DNA of 64,000 nt from Gammaproteobacteria bacterium (GTDB lineage Bacteria > Pseudomonadota > Gammaproteobacteria > Pseudomonadales > UBA5518). Under the pieces are notes generated by a model. It worked only from the letters and a program-made list of their open reading frames with translations. It made no database searches and had not been told where the DNA came from. Both the position numbers and the translations under genes were made by a program. Shown here piece by piece: positions 54,172 through 62,811 of the stretch (positions within the stretch are counted from its first letter, which is position 1; every line of letters begins with the position of its first letter). The DNA lies in contig JADIYI010000008.1 in NCBI GenBank assembly GCA_016705365.1, positions 868,001 to 932,000 on the forward strand, given 5' to 3'.

Positions 54172-54880
54172 ATGCTATTTCGTGACCGGCACGGATACCG
54201 GTGTCGGCAAGACCCTGGTGGCGGCGGGCATGCTGCTGGCGGCCGCCGCCGCTGGCAAGCGCACCGTCGGTCTCAAGCCGATTGCATCGGGCGCCGAGCA
54301 AACAGCAGACGGTTTGCGCAATGAGGATGCCTGCCTGCTTGCGTCGGTGATGACCGAAACGCTCGCTTACGAACAAATCAATCCGGTGGCGCTGGGACCG
54401 GCCATTGCACCACACCTCGCGCTGCGCGAATCCGGTCTGACTCTGGATGTTGCGGGCCTGGCCGAACGCTGCGCGCCGACGCTCGCGCGAGCCTGCGATT
54501 TCCTGGTGGTCGAGGGTGCGGGCGGGTGGCGGGTGCCGCTCAACGAAACCCAGACGCTGGCAGAGCTGGCGCAACGGTTTGGCTTTCCGGTGGTGCTGGT
54601 GGTCGGGATGCGACTGGGTTGCATCAATCATGCACTGCTCAGCGCCGAGGCGATCCGCTCGGATGGACTGGCTCTCGCGGGCTGGGTTGCCAACCAGATC
54701 GACCCTGGCCAAGCGCGCGCCACGGAGAATTTTGCCACGCTTGCCGCGATGCTCGAAGCCCCCTGCATCGCCCGGGTGCCGTGGTCGGATGGCGCATCGG
54801 CGCAGTTCATGGCGGCCCATCTCGACCTCGACGCGTTGCGCAAAGGCGCTGGCACCCTGACGCGGCGTGCTATGCTTTAG
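54164..54880 (+). CDS. bioD: dethiobiotin synthetase BioD
   Basis: It closes the ureido ring of dethiobiotin from DAPA, CO2 and ATP. It is 238 aa with P-loop GTDTGVGKT at residues 9-17, LKPIASGAE (substrate Lys), VVEGAGGWRVPL and the nucleotide-binding VANQID. Last biotin gene here. The aminotransferase gene bioA is not in the window. Confidence 0.96.
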   Translation: MTECYFVTGTDTGVGKTLVAAGMLLAAAAAGKRTVGLKPIASGAEQTADGLRNEDACLLASVMTETLAYEQINPVALGPAIAPHLALRESGLTLDVAGLAERCAPTLARACDFLVVEGAGGWRVPLNETQTLAELAQRFGFPVVLVVGMRLGCINHALLSAEAIRSDGLALAGWVANQIDPGQARATENFATLAAMLEAPCIARVPWSDGASAQFMAAHLDLDALRKGAGTLTRRAML

Positions 54881-54906
54881 TTGTACGATTTCTGAACGGG
54901 GGCCTC

Positions 54907-55137
54907 ATGGCGACACAACCGCTGTTGAGTACTGGCCTGCAGGGCGTTCGCGAGGGTTTGCAGCGTGCGAACGATGCCGCAACCCGGATCGCCGGTTCCG
55001 GTGCCACCGGTGACCTGGAATCGATCACCGAGGCGGTGGTCGATCTGCGCGTGGCCGAATTGCAGGTCAAGGCTTCCGCCAAGGTCATCGAAACCGCAGG
55101 GCAGACGCTCGGCACCATCATCGATGTGCTGGCCTGA
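54907..55137 (+). CDS. small protein resembling the C-terminal helix of flagellar rod proteins
   Basis: A 76-aa protein: MATQPLLSTGLQGVREGLQRANDAATRIAG, then VDLRVAELQVKASAKVIETAGQTLGTIIDVLA. The first half resembles the N-terminal helix and the second half the C-terminal helix of FlgC/FlgG-type rod proteins (SAxAGLQ ... EAQVAYKANAxVIKTADEMLGTLLDI), without the beta domain between. No other flagellar genes are near. It lies between bioD and a fadE-like gene, as does a comparable small protein in Pseudomonas. ATG 54907; function unknown. Confidence 0.6.
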   Translation: MATQPLLSTGLQGVREGLQRANDAATRIAGSGATGDLESITEAVVDLRVAELQVKASAKVIETAGQTLGTIIDVLA

Positions 55138-55152
55138 GCACAGGCAACGCCG

Positions 55153-55407
55153 GTGGTTGGCACTGTCGGCTTCAATCCGGTTCCGGTAGCGGTTGCCCAC
55201 GATCCGCTCGGGCGTGCCATGACCGAGGAGCAGAAGACCCGTCTGCGCGAGCAGCCGTTGCCTCCGATAGAGGAAGCGCTGGCCAAGGAGCGCATCATCG
55301 ATCGTCGGCACGATACGGCGCCGCGCAAGCAAACACCGCCCACGCCGCATGCGGATGACGATCAGGATGACGACGGGCCGGGACACTTCATTGACAGCTA
55401 CGTCTGA
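55153..55407 (+). CDS. hypothetical small acidic-tailed protein
   Basis: An 84-aa frame with a GTG start. It has a Val/Pro-rich N-terminus, a middle charged helix (TEEQKTRLREQPLPPIEEALAKERIIDRR) and an acidic tail (ADDDQDDDGPGHFIDSYV). I do not recognise a family. It follows the FlgC-like small protein by 15 bases with AGG upstream, so co-transcription is plausible. The start could also be ATG 55219. Confidence 0.5.
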   Translation: MVGTVGFNPVPVAVAHDPLGRAMTEEQKTRLREQPLPPIEEALAKERIIDRRHDTAPRKQTPPTPHADDDQDDDGPGHFIDSYV

Positions 55408-55520
55408 GCCTGGAGATCCGGGTTCGGACTGCGTTTCCCGTTTACTTGATACGTAATGGTTCACGCGAGGCCGCGCGCATAGCATCCCCCCCCATCAATG
55501 ACTGTCTTGGAGGTGTTGTC

Positions 55521-57317
55521 ATGCTGTCCTACAAGGCCCCGCTTCGTGATATGCGCTTTGTCCGGGAAGAGCTTCTGGATTTCCCGGGTCTGTTCGAGTC
55601 GCTGCCCGGCTGCGAGGAATTCACCCCCGATCTGATCGAGGCCATACTTGGCGAGGCCGCGAAATTCTGCGAGAACGTGCTGGCGCCCCTGTACCGCAGC
55701 GGCGATGAGGAAGGGTGTACCTGGAGCGCGGAAGGTGTGCGCACTCCCGCGGGATTTCGCGAGGCCTATCAGCAATACATCGCTGGCGGCTGGGCTGCAC
55801 TCAGTGCACCGTCCGAATACGGCGGACAGGGTCTTCCCGGTTCGATGAACCTGCTGGTCGAGGACCTGTTCGGCACCGCAAACTGGGCCTGGGCGATGTA
55901 CCCCGGCCTGTCGCACGGCGCCGTGCGTACCCTGAAAGCCCACGGCACCGAGGCGCAGAAGAGCGCTTACCTGGGCAAGCTGATCAGTGGCGAGTGGACC
56001 GGAACGATGTGCCTCACCGAAGCACATGCGGGCAGCGATCTCGGCATGCTGCGTACCCGAGCGGAGCCACATGCGGATGGGTCCTACCGGATCAGCGGGA
56101 CCAAGATATTCATCTCGGCCGGCGAGCATGACCTGGTCGAGAACATCATTCACATCGTGCTGGCGCGCCTGCCCGACGCTCCGCCCGGAACCAAGGGCAT
56201 TTCCCTGTTCATCGTGCCCAAGCGATTGCCGCAGGCCGATGGCACCCTCGGCGCCAACAGCGTGAGTTGCGGTTCGATCGAACACAAGATGGGTATCAAT
56301 GGCTCGGCTACCTGCGTGATGAATTTCGACGAGGCAACCGGTTTCCTTATCGGTGAGCCGAATCGTGGCCTCAATCATATGTTCACCTTCATGAACGCGG
56401 CGCGTCTCGGGACCGCGCTGCAGGGCCTGGCGGCATGCGAGTTGTCGTACCAGGGGGCGCTCGCTTACGCGCGCGATCGTTTGCAGGGCCGCTCGTTGTC
56501 AGGCCCCAAGAACCCCGAGGGTCCCGCCGACCCGCTGATCGTGCATCCGAATATCCGGCGCATGCTTCTGACGCAGAAGGCTTTTGCCGAGGGCAGCAGG
56601 GCGTTCCTGTATCTGTTGTGCAAGCAGGTCGATATCATCGATCGCTCGCCCGATGCGGAGGCTCGCAAGCAGGCCGAGGACCTGATGGCGCTGCTGACGC
56701 CAATTGCCAAGGCCTTTGTCACCGAGGTCGGGTATGAATCCGCGAATCTCGGTGTGCAGGTGCTTGGCGGGCATGGTTATGTGCGCGATAACGGCATGGA
56801 ACAGATCGTGCGTGATACCCGTATCGCGCTGCTCTACGAGGGCACCAGCGCTATCCAGGCGCTTGACCTGCTCGGGCGCAAGATCATGGGCAGCGGCGGT
56901 GAGCTGTTGCGTGGATTCGTGGGCACGGTCGAGCAGTTCTGCCAGGACAACGCCGCGGACAAGGATCTCGCCCCGCTGGTGGCGGCACTGCGCGCAACCG
57001 GCAAGCGCCTCGAGGGACTGACTATCCAGGTCGCGGACGTGGCGATGAAAAACCCCGAGGAGGCCGATGCCGCCGCATTCGAGTACCTGATGTTCATGGG
57101 TTATTATGTGCTCGGTTATATGTGGGTGCTGATGGCACGGAAGGCGCTCGCCAAACTGGCCGATGGCGCCGCGGAACAGGCTTTCTACAAGGCCAAGATC
57201 GAAACGGCGCGGTTCTATTTCCAGCGCATCCTGCCGCGCACCGAGAGCCTGGCATTGTGCGTGGAGGCCGGCGCGTCCACCCTGATGAGTCTCGCAGCAG
57301 AGGATTTCGCGGCCTGA
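55521..57317 (+). CDS. long-form acyl-CoA dehydrogenase (FadE-like, PA0506/PA0508 type)
   Basis: A 598-aa FAD enzyme, longer than classic 380-aa acyl-CoA dehydrogenases. An N-terminal extension (residues 1-about 60) precedes the helical domain, then MCLTEAHAGSDLGMLRT (FAD contacts), the beta domain (GTKIFISAGEHD), the C-terminal catalytic helices with RIALLYEGTSAIQALDLLGRK (catalytic Glu) and a C-terminal extra domain of about 130 aa. This matches pseudomonad FadE-type enzymes for medium/long acyl-CoAs. ATG 55521 has GGAGG 7 bases upstream. Confidence 0.94.
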   Translation: MLSYKAPLRDMRFVREELLDFPGLFESLPGCEEFTPDLIEAILGEAAKFCENVLAPLYRSGDEEGCTWSAEGVRTPAGFREAYQQYIAGGWAALSAPSEYGGQGLPGSMNLLVEDLFGTANWAWAMYPGLSHGAVRTLKAHGTEAQKSAYLGKLISGEWTGTMCLTEAHAGSDLGMLRTRAEPHADGSYRISGTKIFISAGEHDLVENIIHIVLARLPDAPPGTKGISLFIVPKRLPQADGTLGANSVSCGSIEHKMGINGSATCVMNFDEATGFLIGEPNRGLNHMFTFMNAARLGTALQGLAACELSYQGALAYARDRLQGRSLSGPKNPEGPADPLIVHPNIRRMLLTQKAFAEGSRAFLYLLCKQVDIIDRSPDAEARKQAEDLMALLTPIAKAFVTEVGYESANLGVQVLGGHGYVRDNGMEQIVRDTRIALLYEGTSAIQALDLLGRKIMGSGGELLRGFVGTVEQFCQDNAADKDLAPLVAALRATGKRLEGLTIQVADVAMKNPEEADAAAFEYLMFMGYYVLGYMWVLMARKALAKLADGAAEQAFYKAKIETARFYFQRILPRTESLALCVEAGASTLMSLAAEDFAA

Positions 57318-57319
57318 AC

Positions 57320-57499
57320 ATGGACAGACCAAAACTCGGTCCTGAAGATCAGCGCAAGGTGGATGCGTTCACCAGCAGTGGCATCCATTCCGTAGAGCGC
57401 AAACCGTTTCGGCCGTTGCTGTTGCTGCTGATGGTGATTACCGTGACCACCGTAATGACGCTGCTCGCCATTTTCATCGAGCGTCTGTATATCCCCTGA
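57320..57499 (+). CDS. DUF3094-like single-span membrane peptide
   Basis: A 59-aa protein: hydrophilic N-terminus MDRPKLGPEDQRKVDAFTSSGIHSVERKPFRP, then one C-terminal membrane helix (LLLLLMVITVTTVMTLLAIFI). It resembles DUF3094 proteins of Pseudomonas-like bacteria, which share PEDQ...VDxF...VERKPFRP. Function unknown. It starts 2 bases after the acyl-CoA dehydrogenase stop, so it is likely translated from the same message. Confidence 0.75.
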   Translation: MDRPKLGPEDQRKVDAFTSSGIHSVERKPFRPLLLLLMVITVTTVMTLLAIFIERLYIP

Positions 57500-57556
57500 A
57501 AGTTTTTTCTACTACAATGCGCCACCTCGCGGGCCTGCCCGCGATATTACCAGCAT

Positions 57557-57633
57557 CGGAGTGTAGCTCAGCCTGGTAGAGCACCGCCTTCGGGAGGCGG
57601 GGGTCGGAGGTTCGAATCCTCTTACTCCGACCA
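57557..57633 (+). tRNA. tRNA-Pro (anticodon CGG)
   Basis: A 77-nt tRNA with encoded CCA: acceptor CGGAGTG/TACTCCG, D-arm GCTCAGCCTGGTAGAGC, anticodon loop TTCGGGA (anticodon CGG at 57591-57593), T-arm GGTTCGAATCC. The 5' C with discriminator A is characteristic of bacterial tRNA-Pro. A -10 TACAAT (57513-57518) followed by GC-rich discriminator lies upstream. Confidence 0.97.
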
Positions 57634-57811
57634 GTCTTGATCGGGTCTGTACCGGAGACATGGTTTACGGTACCGCTGAAAATGGATTGAGGCCCGGTTC
57701 GCCCGCGATCTGCTTCTCGTCGGAATAATCCAGGCACGCCCTGATTGTCGCGAGCGCAGGCTTCAACGAAATCGTGTCGGAGAAACGAATCCGGCGCGCC
57801 TGACCACGTCG

Positions 57812-58294
57812 CTATCGCGACAAGCCCCGGTCGTCGATGGCGACACCCGCCTCGATCCGGCGCGACAACTTGTCGATGATCCGCAGCAGGTCGCGGTACT
57901 CGGAGGCATCGAGCGCATCGAGCAATCGTCCCTCCCAGGACAGGGCCAGCGGCACGATCTTGCCATACAGCACCAGACCCTTGTCGCTCAGCCGCAGTCG
58001 GTAGGCGCGGTTATCACCGTCGTCGCGACGCTTGATCACCAGGCGCCTGGCGCTGAGTTCCTTGATGGCACGCGAGACCTTGGCCTTGTCCATCGCGGTC
58101 TGCAGCGCAACTTCCTTGGGGTTGAGTTCGCCCATCTCGGCAAGATTGGCCAGCACGCGCCATTCGGCAGCGCTGATGCCAAACTCCTCGCGATAGATTG
58201 CCGACAGCGCGGTGCTGATCCCTTGCGCGAGACTCACCAGCCGATAGGGCAGGAACTGCTCGAGTTGCAACGTGGTTGGGGGGCGTCTGGCCAT
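57812..58294 (-). CDS. MarR family transcriptional regulator
   Basis: A 160-aa winged-helix protein. Dimerisation helices surround the DNA-binding domain (AEWRVLANLAEMGELNPKEVALQTAMDKAKVSRAIKELSARRLVIKRRDDGDNRAY), with the wing Asp/Arg motif DDGDNRAY. MarR repressors next to aromatic catabolic genes usually sense the pathway substrate. It is 13 bases after an efflux pump gene, with which it is probably co-transcribed. The pump is divergent from the dioxygenase operon, so this regulator is the best candidate to control that promoter. Confidence 0.92.
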   Translation of the reverse strand: MARRPPTTLQLEQFLPYRLVSLAQGISTALSAIYREEFGISAAEWRVLANLAEMGELNPKEVALQTAMDKAKVSRAIKELSARRLVIKRRDDGDNRAYRLRLSDKGLVLYGKIVPLALSWEGRLLDALDASEYRDLLRIIDKLSRRIEAGVAIDDRGLSR

Positions 58295-58307
58295 GGGAAC
58301 TCTCCGG

Positions 58308-59501
58308 TTATTCGCGGGTCGACGGTCGGTGCCGGCTCACCAGCAGCAGCAATACCAGACCGCCCAGTGATACCAGTGCCGCCGCACACATGGCGAGCGC
58401 CGTCGGCATCAAGGTAGCGTCATAGCTCTGGCCAACGACATAGCCCGCCAGCGCAGCCATCGCAGTCTGCAGGAAACCGAATACCGCGGACGCGGATCCG
58501 GCGGCCTGGGGAAACTCCGATATTGCGCCCATCTGCCCGATCGACAGGCACAAGCCGCCGCCCAGAAAGCAGCAGAACACCGCCCCGATCACTCCCGCCA
58601 GCGAGGGTGTATCCGCGCAGGCGAGCACCAGCAGCAACGCGGCACCGCACAGGTTGGACGCAACGCCCGCCATCAGCGTGCGACCGATACCGATACGCAC
58701 CACCAGTCGCGCACTGAGAAAGGCACCGCCCATATAACCCGTCACCGCCAGCATGAAGGTATAGCCGAAATGCTGTGGCGCCACGCCGAGCAATTCGATC
58801 ACGATAAACGAGGCGCTGGAAATATAGGCAAACGAGCCAGCCCAGCTCGCAGCGCCACAGAGCAGAAACGCGATAAACGCCGGGCTGCGCATGCAATGCC
58901 GGAACTGCGCCAATATTCGTCCAAGAGCGATACTCCCCTGCCCGATCGACGGGCAGCTCTCGGCAAGCGTGCGCACCCCGGCAAGGGTGAGCAGGCCGAA
59001 CAGGATCAGCATCACGAATTGCGCCCGCCAGTCGAACCAGTACAGCAGCCAGCTGCCGATCACCGGCGCCACCAGCGGCACCACCGCCATCGCCGCGGCC
59101 AGTTGCGCCATCACGCGCGCAGCATCGCGTGCCTGATAGCGATCGCGCACGATGGCGCGTGCAATCACCGGGCCCGAGGCAGCGCCGAGCCCTTGCACCA
59201 GCCGCGCCGCGAGCAACAGGTTCATGCCCGGTGCGATGGCGCACCCGAGCGAGGCGATGCAGTAGAGCGCCAGCCCGGCCGTCACCACCGGTATGCGCCC
59301 GTAATAGTCCGATAGCGGGCCAAACAGCAGTTGTCCGAACGCAAAGCCGACCATGAACAGGCTGAGCGTGAGTTGCCCGTCGGCGTGGCTGGCTCCGAGT
59401 TCGCTGATCAGGCCGGGAATTCCCGAGAGGTACAGATCGGTCGATACGGCAGAGCAGGCAACCAGCGCAATCAGTGCCAGGCGAGATATGAGTTCAGGCA
59501 T
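58308..59501 (-). CDS. Bcr/CflA family MFS efflux transporter
   Basis: A 397-aa transporter with twelve predicted membrane helices. MFS motif A is GFAFGQLLFGPLSDYYGRIPV. The Bcr/CflA motif C region RLVQGLGAASGPVIARAIVRD follows. It is a drug/H+ antiporter type; in this context it may export a toxic aromatic intermediate. ATG 59501 is the first start. It is divergent from the aromatic operon. Confidence 0.9.
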   Translation of the reverse strand: MPELISRLALIALVACSAVSTDLYLSGIPGLISELGASHADGQLTLSLFMVGFAFGQLLFGPLSDYYGRIPVVTAGLALYCIASLGCAIAPGMNLLLAARLVQGLGAASGPVIARAIVRDRYQARDAARVMAQLAAAMAVVPLVAPVIGSWLLYWFDWRAQFVMLILFGLLTLAGVRTLAESCPSIGQGSIALGRILAQFRHCMRSPAFIAFLLCGAASWAGSFAYISSASFIVIELLGVAPQHFGYTFMLAVTGYMGGAFLSARLVVRIGIGRTLMAGVASNLCGAALLLVLACADTPSLAGVIGAVFCCFLGGGLCLSIGQMGAISEFPQAAGSASAVFGFLQTAMAALAGYVVGQSYDATLMPTALAMCAAALVSLGGLVLLLLVSRHRPSTRE

Positions 59502-59808
59502 GATGATGCCTTGGCCGCGAATCCGGTTTCATTTGCAACCAGCAGGAGGTCTGATACTGTGCCATGTTATCGATACCTTCAGTCATAAATCCAGCCTCAA
59601 CCCTGATCTTGAAAAGCAATGCATTTGAAGGTCCTGTAAAAGCAGGTTTTTCGCTGCACCTGCCCGGAAGCGCGCAGCCTGCGCCCGGGCGACGCGCTCC
59701 ATTGCCGGCTATTGCATTGGCAGACATAGCATGTATTATTAGTTTCATATAAAACTTGATTGACGCCGCACAACCTGCCCGGCGAGGCGCGCGTCGTGGA
59801 GAGATACC
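59502..59808. other. divergent intergenic region between MFS gene and aromatic operon
   Basis: 307 bases, gene-free and AT-richer than its surroundings, especially 59711-59760. It holds the promoter and inverted repeat listed next, and presumably the minus-strand promoter of the MFS-MarR pair, which I could not place. Confidence 0.6.
59712..59756 (+). promoter_or_regulatory. probable promoter of the aromatic operon with overlapping candidate MarR operator
   Basis: TTGCAT (59712-59717), 16 bases, TATTAT (59734-59739). The inverted repeat AGTTT-N6-AAACT (59741-59756) covers the expected start point, a position suited to repression by the MarR protein encoded nearby. Confidence 0.4.
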
Positions 59809-60930
59809 GTGAAAGAATGGATTCCGTTCGTGAGGATCGAGGGTACGGCGACGCGCCAGGCACATTGCGACATGCCGCCGGGAACCTACGAGCGCGAAAT
59901 CGGACGCGAAGGGTTTTTCGGACCGGCAAGCCAGTTGCATCACCAGCGCGCACCGACCGGATGGATGAAATTCGATGGACCGCTGCGCCCGCACGCCTAC
60001 GACCTGAACAAGGTGCGCGCAGGCGTCGGCTGCCCCTGGCAGGCGCCGCTGATTCTTGCCAACGCAGCCTGCCAGATCAGAATGTGGCACACCTCGGGCG
60101 CGATGGATCACCTGGCGCGCAATGCCGACGGCGACCAGGTGCTGTTCGTGCACGAGGGCAGCGGCGAGCTGTTCTGCGATTACGGGCACCTCTCGTTTCG
60201 CGACGGTGATTACCTGTTGTTGCCACGCGGGACCGCATGGCGGCTCGAGTGCGCGGGCAATGCCTCGCTGCTGATGATCGAGGCCAGCAACGATTCCTAT
60301 GGTTTGCCCAACAAGGGGCTGGTCGGTCGCCAGGCGATTTTCGATCCAGGCGTGCTGGATGTGCCGCGTATCGACGAAGCCTTCAAGGCGCAGTACGCAG
60401 AGGGTGAAACCACCACCGTGGTAAAACGCCAGAACCAGCTGACTTCCATCATCTATTCGTACAATCCGCTCGATGCCATCGGCTGGCACGGGGATCTCGC
60501 GCCGGTGCGGCTGAATTGGCGCGATATCCGGCCACTGATGTCGGCACGTTTCCATGTGCCGCCCTCGGCGCACACTACTTTCCTCGCGGGCCGCTCGATA
60601 ATCTGCACCTTTTGTCCGCGTCCGATCGAATCCGACCCGGGCGCGCTGAAGCTGCCCTATTTCCACTCCAACGAGGACTTTGACGAATTCCTGTTTTATC
60701 ACAAGGGGCAGTTCTTCAGCCGCGACAACATCTACCCCGGAATGTCGAGCTATCACCCCAGCGGCTTTCCGCACGGCCCGCACCCCAAGGCCTACGATAT
60801 CGCCATGAACCATGCGCGCAAGGAAACCGACGAGGTCGCGGTGATGGTTGATGCGCGTGATTTTCTCGACCCGCAGGAAATCGGGGGAGGTGTCGAGCTG
60901 ATGGAATATGTCGATTCCTGGAAAACATGA
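59809..60930 (+). CDS. homogentisate 1,2-dioxygenase-like protein, short form
   Basis: A 373-aa cupin-type Fe(II) ring-cleavage dioxygenase, against about 430-440 aa for classic HmgA. Iron ligands fit: His286 in FHSN, Glu293 in DEFLF and His322 in PHGPHP. The N-terminal part is shortened and the loop between the first two ligands is one residue longer than in human HGD. Neighbours (FAD hydroxylase, FAH-like protein) support cleavage of a 2,5-dihydroxyphenyl compound, homogentisate or an analogue. GTG 59809 has GGAGAG upstream. Confidence 0.85.
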   Translation: MKEWIPFVRIEGTATRQAHCDMPPGTYEREIGREGFFGPASQLHHQRAPTGWMKFDGPLRPHAYDLNKVRAGVGCPWQAPLILANAACQIRMWHTSGAMDHLARNADGDQVLFVHEGSGELFCDYGHLSFRDGDYLLLPRGTAWRLECAGNASLLMIEASNDSYGLPNKGLVGRQAIFDPGVLDVPRIDEAFKAQYAEGETTTVVKRQNQLTSIIYSYNPLDAIGWHGDLAPVRLNWRDIRPLMSARFHVPPSAHTTFLAGRSIICTFCPRPIESDPGALKLPYFHSNEDFDEFLFYHKGQFFSRDNIYPGMSSYHPSGFPHGPHPKAYDIAMNHARKETDEVAVMVDARDFLDPQEIGGGVELMEYVDSWKT

Positions 60931-60949
60931 GACTGAGTGCGCGCAAATC

Positions 60950-62551
60950 GTGATAAAGACCTATAGCTTCAACGAATTTGCGATGGTACCCATCGGCGAG
61001 CGCGGCACGCGGCGTCCGGTGGTGATAGTCGGTGGTGGACCGATTGGCCTGACCGCCGCCATCGACCTCGCGCAGCAGGGCGTGCCGGTCGTGCTGATCG
61101 ATGACAACAACACCGTCAGCGTGGGCTCGCGCGGCCTGTGTTATGCAAAGCGTCCTCTGGAGATTTTCGATCGCCTCGGTTGCGCTGCACCGATGCTGGC
61201 CAAGGGTGTGAGATGGAAAATCGGCAAGATATTTCGCGGTGAGGAACTGGTCTACCGTTTTGACCTGCTGCCCGAAGATGGCCACCAGATGCCGGCTTTC
61301 ATCAACCTGCAGCAATACTATCTCGAGGAATACCTGGTCGATCGCTGCGCGGAACTCGCGCCGCTGCTGCAACTGCACTGGAAACACAAGCTGGTCGGAC
61401 TGCAGGATCACGGCGAGTACGTGCGCCTCGCGATCGAGACGCCCGATGAGCGTTTCGCGCTCGAGGCCGAATGGGTGATTGCCTGCGATGGCGCCAACAG
61501 CGGCATCCGCGCCATTCTCGGCGCCGAATTCAAAGGCCGCTTTTTCCAGGATCGCTTTCTGATCGCCGACGTGCATATGCGCGCCGATTTCCCCACCGAA
61601 CGCTGGTACTGGTTCGATCCGCCGTTCCACCCCGATCAATCTGCGCTGCTGCATCGCCAGGCCGACGGTGTCTGGCGCATCGACTTCCAGCTCGGCTGGG
61701 ATGCAGACCCGCACGAGGAGCGCAAACCCGAACGGGTGTTGCCGCGGTTGCGCGCGATGCTCGGCGACGATGCCGATTTCGAACTCGAGTGGGTCTCGGT
61801 GTACCAGTTTGCCTGCCGGCGCCTCGAGCGATTCGTGCACGGAAGGGTGATCTTTGCCGGCGACTCCGCGCACCAGGTCTCTCCCTTTGGCGCACGTGGT
61901 GCCAACACCGGGGTACAGGATGCCGACAACCTGGTGTGGAAGCTCAAACTGGTGCTCGAGGGCAAGGCGCCTCGGCGTTTGCTCGAGAGTTACAACGAGG
62001 AGCGCGTATTCGCGGCCGACGACAATATCGGCCACTCCTCGCGCGCGACCGATTTCATCACGCCGAAGAATCCCGCGAGCCGTGCGTTCCGGGATGCTGT
62101 GCTGCTGCTGGCGCGGGAACACGCCTTTGCCAGGCCGCTGATCAACAGCGGGCGCCTGTCGACGCCGACGCCGTACCTGCAATCCTCGCTGAACACTCCC
62201 GACGGTGATTCATTCGCGGGACGCATGTTTCCCGGCACCAATTGCGCCGACGCGCCGGTACGCTGCCGCGGTCGGCAGGACTGGTTTCTCCGCCATGTTG
62301 GCGGGCGCTTCGTGGCGCTGGTTTTCGCCGATGAGCCACACGAACCATTCGAGGTGAACGGCATCGGCTGCGACGTGCTGTGCGTGGGGCAGGATATCGA
62401 GGATTGCGACGGGCTTCTCGCCGGGCGCTATGATGCACGACCTGGCACCACGTACCTGATTCGTCCGGACCAGCACGTGGCTGCGCGCTGGCGCATATTC
62501 GACCGGGCGGCAATTGCCGCTGCGCTCGATCGTGCGACCTGCCGGGATTGA
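60950..62551 (+). CDS. FAD-dependent aromatic hydroxylase (MhpA/PheA-like group A monooxygenase)
   Basis: A flavoprotein hydroxylase of 533 aa. The FAD dinucleotide motif VVIVGGGPIGLTAAIDLAQQ lies near residues 25-45, the second motif is VIACDGANSGIR, and the third GRVIFAGDSAHQVSPFGARGANTGVQDADNL. A C-terminal thioredoxin-like domain follows (about 410-533). It should hydroxylate a phenolic or aryl acid to a 2,5-dihydroxy product for the preceding dioxygenase. GTG 60950 gives the family-like start IKTYSFNEFAM; an ATG at 60908 overlaps the dioxygenase gene. Confidence 0.86.
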   Translation: MIKTYSFNEFAMVPIGERGTRRPVVIVGGGPIGLTAAIDLAQQGVPVVLIDDNNTVSVGSRGLCYAKRPLEIFDRLGCAAPMLAKGVRWKIGKIFRGEELVYRFDLLPEDGHQMPAFINLQQYYLEEYLVDRCAELAPLLQLHWKHKLVGLQDHGEYVRLAIETPDERFALEAEWVIACDGANSGIRAILGAEFKGRFFQDRFLIADVHMRADFPTERWYWFDPPFHPDQSALLHRQADGVWRIDFQLGWDADPHEERKPERVLPRLRAMLGDDADFELEWVSVYQFACRRLERFVHGRVIFAGDSAHQVSPFGARGANTGVQDADNLVWKLKLVLEGKAPRRLLESYNEERVFAADDNIGHSSRATDFITPKNPASRAFRDAVLLLAREHAFARPLINSGRLSTPTPYLQSSLNTPDGDSFAGRMFPGTNCADAPVRCRGRQDWFLRHVGGRFVALVFADEPHEPFEVNGIGCDVLCVGQDIEDCDGLLAGRYDARPGTTYLIRPDQHVAARWRIFDRAAIAAALDRATCRD

Positions 62552-62562
62552 GGAAACCACAC

Positions 62563-62775
62563 ATGAAACTCGACACCCGGCCGAACATCGCCAACCCCGA
62601 TGCCTTCTACCAGCAACTGGTCGATCTGCACCAGGAACGCGACGAGGCACAGAGCCGGATGATCAACGCCAGTCTCATCCTGCTGCTTGCCAACCACATT
62701 GGTGACCAGCAGGTGCTCGACGAGGCGATGAGAATCGCCGCTGAAACCGCAGCCAGCACGCAACAAGACGGCTGA
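62563..62775 (+). CDS. DUF2783 family small protein
   Basis: A 70-aa helical protein: MKLDTRPNIANPDAFYQQLVDLHQERDEAQSRMINASLILLLANHIGDQQVL. It resembles DUF2783 proteins, which occur next to FAD hydroxylases and dioxygenases of this kind in Burkholderiales and others. A helper or subunit role for the hydroxylase is possible but unproven. GAGGAAAC precedes ATG 62563. Confidence 0.75.
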   Translation: MKLDTRPNIANPDAFYQQLVDLHQERDEAQSRMINASLILLLANHIGDQQVLDEAMRIAAETAASTQQDG

Positions 62776-62811
62776 ACCCTGGCCCGCGGGCCAGCCCGAC
62801 AGGAGAATACG

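Noticed and set aside
57474..57737. Small minus-strand frame with KRIRTSDPRLPKAVLYQ
   Set aside because: This is the antisense of tRNA-Pro, another common annotation artefact.
57634..57811. Possible insertion scar after tRNA-Pro
   Set aside because: The sequence reminded me of insertion-sequence ends, but no inverted repeats, target duplication or copy of the tRNA 3' end could be found.
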